This document shows positions 16,222-24,883 of a stretch of DNA of 46,227 nucleotides, piece by piece (positions within the stretch are counted from its first letter, which is position 1; every line of letters starts with the position of its first letter). The stretch is from Tropicimonas sp. IMCC6043. GTDB taxonomy: Bacteria; Pseudomonadota; Alphaproteobacteria; Rhodobacterales; Rhodobacteraceae. Position numbers and translations under genes: made by a program. A model generated the notes under the pieces. The model did not search any database, had not been told where the DNA came from, and saw only the letters and a list, made by a program, of their open reading frames with translations. The stretch covers positions 1-46,227 of the forward strand of contig NZ_SELO01000031.1 of NCBI RefSeq assembly GCF_004146235.1. The letters run 5' to 3'.

Positions 16222-16865
16222 GGGCGCCACTTTGCGGCCTCGCAGCGGCGAAACAGCTCCACCGCTGCGTCGAACCGCGGCAAAGCGACGATCTCGTCGA
16301 GGAATTTGCTTTTTAGCGCCTCCTTTTCGGCGTTGGGACGTGAGCTGAGGTGACGTTCCTTCCGGTCGTCCCGCGTCGCCGATGCGATCAGTTCGTCGGA
16401 AATCTCATAGGCGAGCCCGGCATCTTCCAGGAGTGCTGTCGCGACCTGCCTCGGCGCGGCGACAACATCCTCGAAGCTGAGGACCCGCAGGCTGGGCGCT
16501 CCCATAAGCTCCAGCGTCGTCTCGGCATAGGCGATGTACAGATCGAGGCTTCGGGCCGCGGTGCGGCGCGCATCCCAGACCAGCCAGGACGCGATGCAAT
16601 CGCGCGGGTGGCGGAAGAGCACGTAGGTTGGCAGGTCGTACCGAATTGCCATGGTGATCTGCTGGGCCCGGTGGACGTGATGCGCGATCCTCAGCTGATT
16701 CCCCGTAGCGGCCCGAAGGATGCGGTGCAGGAACGTGTTCGCCGAGCGCGGGTATCCTTCGATCACGAGGTCGCAGTTCGGCGTGACCCACATATGCTGA
16801 CCGAGCTGGGCGTTGCGGATCCGCGCGGTCAGCGCAAAGAGATGCGGGTTGTCGAGGAGGGTCAT
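16218..16865 (-). CDS. Sulfotransferase domain protein
   Basis: A 215-residue protein with the PAPS-binding loop LVIEGYPRSANTFLHRILR (about residues 33-51) and the second motif TYVLFRHPRDCIASWLVWDAR (about 79-99), matching the 5'-PSB and 3'-PB regions of Sulfotransfer_1-type enzymes. The family transfers sulfate from PAPS to hydroxyl or amino groups. It is translationally coupled to a second sulfotransferase through an ATGA overlap and sits between two glycosyltransferases and the flippase gene, so the acceptor is probably the repeat unit made by this locus. Confidence 0.85.
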   Translation of the reverse strand: MTLLDNPHLFALTARIRNAQLGQHMWVTPNCDLVIEGYPRSANTFLHRILRAATGNQLRIAHHVHRAQQITMAIRYDLPTYVLFRHPRDCIASWLVWDARRTAARSLDLYIAYAETTLELMGAPSLRVLSFEDVVAAPRQVATALLEDAGLAYEISDELIASATRDDRKERHLSSRPNAEKEALKSKFLDEIVALPRFDAAVELFRRCEAAKWRP

Positions 16866-16902
16866 GCTCTCATGCCTTGTTCGGGGCGGATGGGTGAGTG
16901 TC

Positions 16903-18093
16903 TCATCGGCACAGAACGGCGTCCATCCTGGCCTGCCGGAACCGCTCCCGCGAGAAGTCCGCGTCGAAGCGCGTGCGCGAGGCGGCCCCCTGGGCGGCGA
17001 GCGTTTCGCGGTCGGTTGTCAGGAGGAAGGCGGCGATGTCCTCGGCTCCGATATCGCGTTTGCACAGGCCGTTCTCCCCGGACGTCACCATGTCGGGGAT
17101 AGCGGCATGCGCGCTTGCGACGATCGCGCAGCCGTTCGCCATCGCTTCCAGGACCGAACGCGGCTGCGCCTCGGTCGGATAGGAGGTCGGCAGACAGAAG
17201 ACATCCGCGTCGAGCATCAATCGCCGCGCCTCGGCCCGTTCCCAGACAGCGCCGCCAATGTCGACCCGGCCGGAGGCGAGGATGTCGTGGCCAAGCTCTT
17301 TGCGAAACTCCGCCTCCAGCTCCGGCACCGGCCATGTGCCGCGGAAGGTGAAGCGGAACGACTCGAGATGGCCCGCATCTGCGATGCGCCGGATCGCCGC
17401 TCCGAGGACACGGTATCCCTTGGAAGGGATGAAGTTCGAGAAATAGAGCACATGGACCGGGCCACGGTGCCGCGCCTTTTCGGCCAACTCGTCCGGCGTC
17501 GCGATCATGTCGGGATCGACCGTGTTGGCAACGACGCGGAGCTTGTCCGCCTGCTCGGGCGGCAACACCCGCAGGAGGAGATCCGGCGCGGGCAGGAGCC
17601 GGTGGCTGAGACAGATCGAGCGGCTGCAGGTAGCGAGCTGCCACCGCCGCAGCCGGGTGCGCAGCCGTCCCTTCGGATTGAAGAAATCCCCGTTATGCGA
17701 GCTCAGGACGATTCGCAGGTCTTTGTGCCGCCGCAGCGCGAAGCGCATCGACAGCACATCGCGGATCGTGCCGCCAAGCGTGCTGGCGGCAATGATGAAG
17801 AGAGTGACGGGGACATGGCGCGATCTTCCCAGCGCCAGGCCGAGATCGGCGAGCGAGGCACGGTGGTCGGTCAGCTTCGCCAGCAGGGACCGGAGCGAGC
17901 GCCGCGTGCCGGGTATGTGCACCCAGCGATAGCGCATTTCCACCACCTCTGTCTCGCATGCCTCCGACAGCGCCTCGAGCGCCGTCTGGGCCGCGAGCAC
18001 CGCGCCGTTCAGGCCCTTGGCCCTGTCGGGCAGCGGAATGAAGAAGATCACACGGCCATCGGGCACCGGCAGCGGAGACGTTGCGGCCTTCAT
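16903..18093 (-). CDS. Glycosyltransferase family 4-type protein
   Basis: A 396-residue protein with a GT-B fold pattern. The C-terminal domain has the nucleotide-sugar region: HVLYFSNFIPSKGYRVLGAAI, the DADVFCLPTSYPTEAQPRSVLEAMANGCAIVAS stretch with the conserved E-x7-E (acidic pair PTEAQPRSVLEAM), and GENGLC. It transfers a sugar from a nucleotide donor onto a growing lipid-linked glycan at the cytoplasmic face. The start overlaps the stop of the upstream glycosyltransferase (ATGA). Sugar specificity cannot be inferred. Confidence 0.88.
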   Translation of the reverse strand: MKAATSPLPVPDGRVIFFIPLPDRAKGLNGAVLAAQTALEALSEACETEVVEMRYRWVHIPGTRRSLRSLLAKLTDHRASLADLGLALGRSRHVPVTLFIIAASTLGGTIRDVLSMRFALRRHKDLRIVLSSHNGDFFNPKGRLRTRLRRWQLATCSRSICLSHRLLPAPDLLLRVLPPEQADKLRVVANTVDPDMIATPDELAEKARHRGPVHVLYFSNFIPSKGYRVLGAAIRRIADAGHLESFRFTFRGTWPVPELEAEFRKELGHDILASGRVDIGGAVWERAEARRLMLDADVFCLPTSYPTEAQPRSVLEAMANGCAIVASAHAAIPDMVTSGENGLCKRDIGAEDIAAFLLTTDRETLAAQGAASRTRFDADFSRERFRQARMDAVLCR

Positions 18094-19262
18094 GCGGCCC
18101 TCGCCGGCCGTGCAGCGACGGTGCCAGCCCCCGTCAGTTCGTCATAGAGACTGTCATAGGCGGCGGCCATGCGCGCGACCGAGAAGCGGTCGAGCTGTTT
18201 CTGCAACCCGCGCACCCGCGCCTCGATCTCGGACGCCGGAAGCGCGCGGATGGCACCCACCTCCCGGACGAGGCGCGCCGGATCCTTGTGGTCGATCGTC
18301 ACCGGGCGCGGGTCCCAGCCGTCGAGAATGAGATCGAGTTCGGGGCTCTCGCTGACGAATGGAAGGAAGCCGAAGGCCATCGCCTCGAAGATCGTGTTGG
18401 ACATTCCCTCGGTCGAACTCGGCAGCACCAGCATGTGATCGGCCGGGTCGAAGCGCTCGCCCCAGTCACTCAGCCGTCCGTGAAGCCGAACGGCCGCGCC
18501 GATGCCGAGCGCGGCCGCGCGCGCCTCGATGCGCGTGCTTTCCGGGCCCTCGCCGACGACGTCGAGCCCGGTGATGCCGTGGTCCTGCATCAGCGCAGGC
18601 AGGGCCTCCACGATCAGCGGCACCTGCTTGACCCTGACCAGCCGGCCGACAAAGAGCAGGCGGTCCGGAACCTTGGCGATCGGACGCACGTGCGGCACGG
18701 TCTCGATCCCGTTGAAGATCACCTGCGTTCGTTTCGGGAAGCCCAGGGCGCGGCGCAGGGAGAGGCGCGGCAGCAGATGCGGATAGTTGGGTACGATCCG
18801 CTCGGCCGCGAGGTGACAGAGATAGGGCGAGCGGTCGCGGAGCGCGCCGGGTCCGGAATTGCGGGCCTTGCACCGGTCGCCGCTGATGATGATCCGCCCT
18901 TCCGCACGCGCGGCGACCATCGCCGGGATCGTCATCCGGTCGGGAAGCCAAAGCTGGACGATATCGACCTCGTGCCGGCCGATCATGCCGCGGATACGCC
19001 GATAGATGTCGCGCAGCCCGAGGCTGGGCAGGCATTCGACTTCGGCGACCGAGGGGCGCTCGTTGCCCGCCAGAACCGCGATGACATGGCGATGCCGGGA
19101 GGCATGGACCAGCAGATTGAGCTGGCGCTCCGCACCACCCTTTTCCATATGCGCAATCACGTGCAGCACCGTCCGAACCGGCGCGGACGGAGCCTTCGCG
19201 GCGTCGGCCTGAACGGACGATGCCGGCGTGCGCTGCCGTGAAGATCTCTCGATCGGGACCAT
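18090..19262 (-). CDS. Glycosyltransferase family 4-type protein
   Basis: A 390-residue GT-B glycosyltransferase. The N-terminal VLHVIAHMEKGGAERQLNLL is the typical GT4 acceptor-domain opening (GGAER). The C-terminal donor domain shows DRLLFVGRLVRVKQVPLIVEALPAL, LDVVGEGPE and LPSSTEGMSNTIFEAMAFGFLPF (E-x7-E). ATG 19262 gives a roughly 35-residue low-complexity N-terminal tail and lacks a clear ribosome-binding site, so a later start cannot be excluded. The open frame extends well upstream of 19262 but that part is the shadow of the polymerase gene. It overlaps the next glycosyltransferase by four bases. Confidence 0.87.
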   Translation of the reverse strand: MVPIERSSRQRTPASSVQADAAKAPSAPVRTVLHVIAHMEKGGAERQLNLLVHASRHRHVIAVLAGNERPSVAEVECLPSLGLRDIYRRIRGMIGRHEVDIVQLWLPDRMTIPAMVAARAEGRIIISGDRCKARNSGPGALRDRSPYLCHLAAERIVPNYPHLLPRLSLRRALGFPKRTQVIFNGIETVPHVRPIAKVPDRLLFVGRLVRVKQVPLIVEALPALMQDHGITGLDVVGEGPESTRIEARAAALGIGAAVRLHGRLSDWGERFDPADHMLVLPSSTEGMSNTIFEAMAFGFLPFVSESPELDLILDGWDPRPVTIDHKDPARLVREVGAIRALPASEIEARVRGLQKQLDRFSVARMAAAYDSLYDELTGAGTVAARPARAA

Positions 19263-19330
19263 GTGTGTGCTGCGGGCGATGCTGTCGTTGCGGTATATGG
19301 GCGGGTGATAGCGGGGGGCTGGGACTGCGT

Positions 19331-20539
19331 CTAGGGAGATGCCGGGGTACCGGGCTTCGGCGTCGCCGGCTCCGGCGCGCTGTGGCCAGCGCGTCGGTGA
19401 ACCGGGTCCGGGAAACCGGACGATCGGCGGGGCCAGGTCGTCATCATCACCGGAACGAGGAGCGGGAAAAACGCCCAGGTCGTCATCAGCGTGTTGTTGA
19501 AAAGGCTCACGGAAATACCGAAGAGGCCGGCGACGCGCATCGGCAACGGTGCCGGTCGAAGGATCAGCGCGTAGACCAGGTAGGCTACGATGAAGCCGCC
19601 GAAGACCACCCCGTAGGTGCCCAGCAATTCGACGAAGAAAACCTGCGACGGCGTCAGCCCGATATCCTCGGTCCGGCGCACGATGGCATCTGTCCCGAGC
19701 CCGTTGAGCGGGTTCGCCAAGATGAGCTCGAAATAGTCGCCCAGGGCCGCCAGTCGTTCGGCATTGGATCCTTCCCGGAGCAGCCAGAGTGCGCGGAACG
19801 CCTCCGAGAGCGGCAGGATCGCAAGGCCGAGCAGGCCGCCGACCGCAACGAAGGTGACGGCTGCCGAGGAACGGAACGAGAGATACCAGGCCGGCAGGAA
19901 GCCGGCGAGCAGCAGGATCGCGCCGCGGCTCTGGGTCAGAATCACAAATGTGACGAGGATGAGCGCGACGGAGATGAACTGGAGACGGGGAATCCGGGTC
20001 TTCTGTCCGGTCACGAACCAGCAGATCAACATGTAGAAGATGGCATAGGCCGCAGAATTCGGCTGGAAATAGGCGAAGTAGAAGCGTTTGAGCGAGACGC
20101 CGTAGAGCGTGAAGGAATCCGTGATTCCGATCGCCGCGCCGCGGGCGGCGAAGCTGTCCGGCGCCAGCTTGAGGTATATGCCTTGCAGGATGAGGATGCC
20201 GACGCAGAGCAGCAGCAGCCTGCGCATGTCGTCCGGCCGCAGCGCGTAGACCGTGTTGGCGACGAACAGGCCGGAGAGGAACTGAGCCCAGATCAACATC
20301 GAGTAGAAGCCGAACTCCCGGAACATGAGGTCGAAGAGCGACGCGAAGACCAGGCAAGCCACCAGCGGCAGGATTCGCCGCGCAAAGCCGATATTGAGCC
20401 GCAGCCGTCCGTTGATGCCCGAGAGCAGGACCAGCGTCGCGAGAAAACCGTGCCGCACCGTGTCGCTGAGCGGCATCGGCACCAGCCGCAGGCTGGCGGT
20501 GAGGAAGAGCGCGATCAGGATCAGTCGGAGATGCTTCAT
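19331..20539 (-). CDS. O-antigen ligase/Wzy-type polymerase-like membrane protein
   Basis: A 402-residue polytopic membrane protein with about ten hydrophobic segments. The segment FYFAYFQPNSAAYAIFYMLICW followed by ILTQSRGAILLLAGFLP is the usual O-antigen ligase/Wzy core (S-R-G motif). A long periplasmic loop (about 235-300, NAERLAALGDYFELILANPLNGLGTD) contains the conserved NP-x-G-x-G-type motif. Such proteins polymerise repeat units or ligate them in the periplasm. It is the first gene of the minus-strand polysaccharide operon. The C-terminal 30 residues are Pro-rich and charged, probably cytoplasmic. Ligase versus polymerase cannot be settled from sequence alone. Confidence 0.85.
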   Translation of the reverse strand: MKHLRLILIALFLTASLRLVPMPLSDTVRHGFLATLVLLSGINGRLRLNIGFARRILPLVACLVFASLFDLMFREFGFYSMLIWAQFLSGLFVANTVYALRPDDMRRLLLLCVGILILQGIYLKLAPDSFAARGAAIGITDSFTLYGVSLKRFYFAYFQPNSAAYAIFYMLICWFVTGQKTRIPRLQFISVALILVTFVILTQSRGAILLLAGFLPAWYLSFRSSAAVTFVAVGGLLGLAILPLSEAFRALWLLREGSNAERLAALGDYFELILANPLNGLGTDAIVRRTEDIGLTPSQVFFVELLGTYGVVFGGFIVAYLVYALILRPAPLPMRVAGLFGISVSLFNNTLMTTWAFFPLLVPVMMTTWPRRSSGFPDPVHRRAGHSAPEPATPKPGTPASP

Positions 20540-20641
20540 ACGTCGTGACCAGCGGGACCGGCGTCCTTCATAGCCTCGCAGGCGGGGCGCTGTCTGCCCC
20601 TGAATACAGGAGTCTTTCGTCGGACCCGCCGTAGCGTTTGG

Positions 20642-21400
20642 TCAGGCGACCACCACCGAGGTGCCCCAGTCGCGGCAGAGCCGGTCGAGCGAGGGCGTCA
20701 GCGGCCGGTCGGTAAAGAATCCGTCGATCTCGCCCAATGACGCGATTCTTGCGGGCGCGTTGCGCTGAAACTTTGAATGATCGGCGACGAGGTAGCTGCG
20801 CCGCGCCTGACGCAGGATCGATTGCGAGACATGAACCTCTTCGACGTCGTAATCCATGAGGTCGCCGTCATGGTCGAGCGCCGAACAGCCGATGACGGCG
20901 ATGTCGACCTTGAACTGTTCGATCACATCGCGGGTCATCGCCCCGGTGAGCCCGCCATCGGCGCGCCGGAGCATGCCGCCGGCAACCATGATGTCGACGT
21001 CCGGGTTGGCAACGAGGATATTCGCGACGTTGAGATTGTTGGTGATGACGAAGAGGTTGCGGTGCCGCAGAAGCGCCCGCGCGACGGCTTCGGTCGATGT
21101 GCCGATGTTGAGGAAGACCGAGCAGTCATCCGGGATCTCGGCGGCGCATCGCGCCGCGATCGCCGCCTTGGCTGCGGAATTGAGGTCTCGCCGGTCCTCA
21201 TAGCCGATGTTGGAGACGCCCGAGGGCAGCATTGCGCCACCATGGACCCGCTCGAGCTGTCCCGCCTCGGCGAGATCGGTCAGATCGCGCCGGATCGTCT
21301 GGAGGGTGACGCCGAAGCGGGCCGCGAGGTCTTCCACGGTCACCTTGCCATGCTGACGGGCCAGTTCGAGGATATCGGTCTGTCGGAAGCTCTGCGCCAT
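20642..21400 (-). CDS. glpR: DeoR-family glycerol-3-phosphate regulon repressor
   Basis: A 252-residue DeoR-family repressor. N-terminal winged HTH at about 6-60 (ILELARQHGKVTVEDLAARFGVTLQTIRRDLTDL) with the signature RRDL helix; C-terminal DeoRC sensor domain with FLNIGTSTEAVARALL (phosphosugar-binding) and IGCSALDHDGDLMDYDVEEV. The divergent glpD and the following glpK identify it as GlpR, which represses glp genes until glycerol-3-phosphate binds. A GlpR-type half-site sits 10-20 bases upstream of its own ATG, suggesting autoregulation. Confidence 0.92.
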   Translation of the reverse strand: MAQSFRQTDILELARQHGKVTVEDLAARFGVTLQTIRRDLTDLAEAGQLERVHGGAMLPSGVSNIGYEDRRDLNSAAKAAIAARCAAEIPDDCSVFLNIGTSTEAVARALLRHRNLFVITNNLNVANILVANPDVDIMVAGGMLRRADGGLTGAMTRDVIEQFKVDIAVIGCSALDHDGDLMDYDVEEVHVSQSILRQARRSYLVADHSKFQRNAPARIASLGEIDGFFTDRPLTPSLDRLCRDWGTSVVVA

Positions 21401-21409
21401 GGCGCGAAA

Positions 21410-21420
21410 ATGTTCGATTT
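21410..21420. promoter_or_regulatory. GlpR-type half-site near glpR start
   Basis: ATGTTCGATTT carries the TTCGAT core of the known enterobacterial GlpR operator half-site. It overlaps the glpR ribosome-binding region, a position suited to autorepression. Confidence 0.5.
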
Positions 21421-21490
21421 ATCCGCAATTGGGAAGAGGAAAGTACAGATCTGGCCAAAAAACTGCCTGATACCTCCGAGCGTCGCTGCT

Positions 21491-21518
21491 AATCGAATAA
21501 AAACGAGCATTTTCGATT
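21491..21518. promoter_or_regulatory. Inverted-repeat GlpR operator candidate upstream of glpD
   Basis: AATCGAA (21491-21497) and TTCGATT (21512-21518) are perfect inverted copies with a 14-base spacer. The right arm is embedded in ATTTTCGATT, similar to the half-site near glpR. Located 60-90 bases before glpD, it could block the glpDK promoter. Confidence 0.55.
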
Positions 21519-21580
21519 GACTGGTGGTCCGATCCATGGTGCTGTTGGAAGGCAGTCTTCAGACACACCCGGAGTATGCC

Positions 21581-23176
21581 ATGGCCCAATCGCGCGCGGC
21601 GCAGGATGTATTCGACGTTTTCGTCATCGGTGGCGGAATCAACGGATGCGGCATCGCGCGGGACGCGGCCGGGCGCGGGCTGAGGGTAGGGCTGGCCGAA
21701 ATGGGCGATCTCGCCCAGGCGACCTCCTCGGCATCGACAAAGTTGTTCCATGGCGGGCTGCGCTACCTTGAGTATTTCGAAGTTCGGCTGGTGCGCGAGG
21801 CGCTGGTCGAGCGGGAGGTGCTGCTGCGCGCGATGCCGCATATTTCCTGGCCGATGCGCTTCGTGCTGCCCTACGATCCCGAGATGCGCTTCGACGCCGA
21901 GACGCCGGCCTCGCGACTTCTTGGCTGGACCATGCCTTGGACTCGCGGCCGGCGGCCGTCATGGATGATCCGCTCCGGCCTTTTCCTTTATGATCATCTC
22001 GGCGGACGGAAGATCCTGCCCGGCACCCGGCAGGTCGATCTGAAGAGCGATCCGGCCGGCGCGCCGCTCGCCGACCGATTCACGAAGGCGTTCGAGTATT
22101 CCGACTGCTGGGTTGAGGATTCACGTCTTGTCATGCTCAACGCGCGCGACGCAGCCGCCCGTGGCGCGGACATCCTGACGCGCACCAGGGTCGTGCAGGC
22201 GACGCGGGACGGAGCAGTCTGGCGCGTGACGCTCGAGGACGCCGAGACGGGCGCGCGTCGCGAGGTGAAGGCCGCGATGCTGGTCAATGCTGCCGGCCCG
22301 TGGGTAAAGGCGGTGCTCGACGGGGTAGCGCATGTCGACATGCCGGCGCGCATCCGGCTGGTGCGTGGCAGCCATATCGTCACCCGCCGCCTTTACGACC
22401 ATGACAAGTGCTACTTCTTCCAGGGGCGCGACGGACGGATCATCTTTGCGATTCCCTACGAGGGCGATTTCACCCTGATCGGCACCACCGATCGGGAACA
22501 CGCGTCTCCGGATGTTCCCCCGGTCTGCACCGAGGATGAGAAACGCTACCTGATCGATCTTGCCTCGAGTTATTTCAGGCAACCCGTGCGGGAGGAGGAC
22601 ATCGTCTGGAGCTATTCCGGTGTGCGCCCGCTCTATGACGACGGCGCGAGTTCGGCCACCGCGGCCACGCGCGACTATGTGCTGAAGGTCGACACCGCCG
22701 GCGCGCCGTTGCTCACCATCTTTGGTGGCAAGATAACCACCTATCGCCGGCTCGCTGAAGCGGCACTGGAGAAGATCTCGGCGCATGTGCCGGGAGCGAC
22801 CGGGCGCTGGACGGCGAGTGCGCCGCTGCCCGGCGGCGATTTCCCGGTCGACGGTGTCGCCGCCCTGACCGCAAGGGCGCAGGCCGACTATCCCTTCCTC
22901 GACGCGGCCTGGGCGAAACGTCTGGTGCGCGCCTATGGCACTGAACTGTGGGACATTCTCGGCGCGGCGGAGAGCGCGGCGGACCTCGGTAGGGGCTTCG
23001 GATACAACCTGACCGAGGCGGAGCTCCGCTGGATGATGGAAAAGGAATTCGCGCGGAGCGCGGAGGATGCGCTCTGGCGTCGTTCGAAGCTCGGCCTCCG
23101 GCTGAGCGAGGCCGAGGCGAAGGACGTGGCGGCCTTTATGACGTCCGCGCGCAGCTCCTCGCCCGACGCGGCCTGA
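21581..23176 (+). CDS. glpD: Aerobic glycerol-3-phosphate dehydrogenase
   Basis: A 531-residue FAD-dependent membrane-associated dehydrogenase that oxidises glycerol-3-phosphate to dihydroxyacetone phosphate and passes electrons to quinone. The N-terminal dinucleotide fold VFVIGGGINGCGIARDAAGRG and the SSASTKLFHGGLRYLE segment are diagnostic for GlpD. Further conserved blocks are NAAGPWV, IRLVRGSHIV, TLIGTTDRE and FGGKITTYRRLAE, with the DAO C-terminal helical domain after about 390. The ATG at 21581 has GGAG six bases upstream and matches the family start; an upstream ATG at 21524 is less likely. glpK follows after 104 bases. Confidence 0.96.
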   Translation: MAQSRAAQDVFDVFVIGGGINGCGIARDAAGRGLRVGLAEMGDLAQATSSASTKLFHGGLRYLEYFEVRLVREALVEREVLLRAMPHISWPMRFVLPYDPEMRFDAETPASRLLGWTMPWTRGRRPSWMIRSGLFLYDHLGGRKILPGTRQVDLKSDPAGAPLADRFTKAFEYSDCWVEDSRLVMLNARDAAARGADILTRTRVVQATRDGAVWRVTLEDAETGARREVKAAMLVNAAGPWVKAVLDGVAHVDMPARIRLVRGSHIVTRRLYDHDKCYFFQGRDGRIIFAIPYEGDFTLIGTTDREHASPDVPPVCTEDEKRYLIDLASSYFRQPVREEDIVWSYSGVRPLYDDGASSATAATRDYVLKVDTAGAPLLTIFGGKITTYRRLAEAALEKISAHVPGATGRWTASAPLPGGDFPVDGVAALTARAQADYPFLDAAWAKRLVRAYGTELWDILGAAESAADLGRGFGYNLTEAELRWMMEKEFARSAEDALWRRSKLGLRLSEAEAKDVAAFMTSARSSSPDAA

Positions 23177-23280
23177 AGACGTCTTTCCGCCGGCGGCGGG
23201 ACGTGCCAGATTTCGCGATATCCCCGGCTCGCGCGCGAGGACCGCGTTGAGTGGGACGAAACCGAAAACAGGGCGGACCC

Positions 23281-24768
23281 ATGACCTACATCCTTGCCAT
23301 CGACCAGGGCACCACCTCGAGCCGCGCCATCCTCTTCGACGGCGACATGAAGATCCGGGAGGTGGCGCAGCAAGAGTTCCCGCAGCATTTCCCGAGCTCG
23401 GGCTGGGTCGAGCATGATCCGGAAGATATCTGGGGCACGGTGCTCAGCACCTGCCGGGACGTGATCTCCAAGGCGCTTCTGAACCCCTCCGACGTGGTCG
23501 CCATCGGCATCACCAATCAGCGCGAGACGACGCTGGTCTGGGACAGGGAGACCGGCGAGCCAATCCATCGGGCCATCGTCTGGCAGGACCGCCGAACGGC
23601 CGGGATCTGCGAAGAGCTTCGCGCCGCAGGGCATGAGGAGGAGGTGACGGCGAAGACCGGCCTGCTGCTCGACCCCTATTTCTCGGGCACCAAGCTCAAG
23701 TGGCTGCTGGACAACGTCGATGGCGCGCGGGAGCGTGCGGAGGCGGGCGAACTGCTCTTCGGCACGGTCGACTGCTACCTGATCTGGAAACTTACCGGTG
23801 GCAAGGTTCACGCGACCGACGCCACCAACGCTTCGCGAACGCTGCTTTACAACATCCACAGCGGTGGCTGGAGCCGGATGATGTGCGAGTTGCTCAACAT
23901 CCCAGTGGCCATGCTGCCCGAGGTGCGCGACTGCGCCGCGGATTACGGCGAGACCGATCCGGAGATCTTCGGCGAGTCGATCCCGATCCTCGGCGTTGCG
24001 GGCGACCAGCAGGCGGCGACCATCGGACAGGCCTGTTTCGAGGCGGGCATGATGAAATCCACCTACGGGACGGGGTGTTTCGCGCTGCTCAATACCGGCG
24101 ACACGGCCGTCACCTCGCGGAACCGCCTGCTCACCACGATCGCCTACCAGTTCGGAGGCAAGCCGACCTACGCGATCGAGGGCTCGATCTTCATCGCCGG
24201 CGCGGTGGTACAATGGCTGCGGGACGGGCTGAAGATCATCGACGCGGCGCCCGAGAGCCAGGCGCTCGCCGAAACGGCCGATCCGAGCCAGCAGGTGATC
24301 GTCGTGCCGGCCTTCACCGGGCTCGGTGCGCCCTATTGGGAGCCGGAATGCAGAGGTGCGATATTCGGCTTGACGCGGAATTCCGGCCCTGCCGAGATCG
24401 CCCGCGCGGCGCTCGAGAGCGTCGGCTTCCAGACTCGCGACCTGCTGGAGGCAATGCGGGCTGACTGGCCGAATGCGAGCGAGGCGGGAGTGCTTCGGGT
24501 CGATGGCGGGATGACGGCCAACGACTGGGCGATGCAATTCCTCTCCGACATCATCGGTGCGCCGGTCGATCGGCCGGAGATCCTCGAGACCACAGCGCTC
24601 GGTGCGGCCTGGCTCGCCGGGATGGAGGCCGGGCTCTATCCCGACCGCGCGGGTTTTGCGGAGACCTGGGCGCGGGAGCGCCGCTTCGAGCCCGCGCTCG
24701 ATGACGCGCGGCGAGACGAGCGTTACGAGGCCTGGAAACGGGCGGTGCAGGCGGCGATCTCGGCCTGA
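23281..24768 (+). CDS. glpK: Glycerol kinase
   Basis: A 495-residue FGGY-family kinase, the usual GlpK length. Diagnostic pieces: [17 protein letters not shown] (phosphate 1), [58 protein letters not shown] (GlpK signature) and [16 protein letters not shown] (adenosine motif). It phosphorylates glycerol in the cytoplasm to give the substrate of GlpD. The ATG at 23281 has GGGCGGA upstream and matches the family start. No glycerol facilitator (glpF) gene is adjacent. Probably cotranscribed with glpD under GlpR. Confidence 0.96.
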   Translation: MTYILAIDQGTTSSRAILFDGDMKIREVAQQEFPQHFPSSGWVEHDPEDIWGTVLSTCRDVISKALLNPSDVVAIGITNQRETTLVWDRETGEPIHRAIVWQDRRTAGICEELRAAGHEEEVTAKTGLLLDPYFSGTKLKWLLDNVDGARERAEAGELLFGTVDCYLIWKLTGGKVHATDATNASRTLLYNIHSGGWSRMMCELLNIPVAMLPEVRDCAADYGETDPEIFGESIPILGVAGDQQAATIGQACFEAGMMKSTYGTGCFALLNTGDTAVTSRNRLLTTIAYQFGGKPTYAIEGSIFIAGAVVQWLRDGLKIIDAAPESQALAETADPSQQVIVVPAFTGLGAPYWEPECRGAIFGLTRNSGPAEIARAALESVGFQTRDLLEAMRADWPNASEAGVLRVDGGMTANDWAMQFLSDIIGAPVDRPEILETTALGAAWLAGMEAGLYPDRAGFAETWARERRFEPALDDARRDERYEAWKRAVQAAISA

Positions 24769-24839
24769 CGGCTGCTGCGCGAACCGGGTTCAGGACGGGC
24801 CGATCCGGGAATGTCCGGGACGCGGGTTGGCGACGCGGC

Positions 24840-24871
24840 CGGTCCTGCTGCCGGTCGAGCGGGCAGGACCG
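24840..24871. terminator. Stem-loop between convergent glpK and ugd
   Basis: CGGTCCTGC (24840-24848) and GCAGGACCG (24863-24871) are perfect inverted copies around a 14-base loop, placed between the convergent stops of glpK and ugd. No T tract on either side, so it may act as a weak bidirectional terminator or mRNA 3' stabiliser. Confidence 0.5.
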
Positions 24872-24883
24872 AACGCGCTGGCC

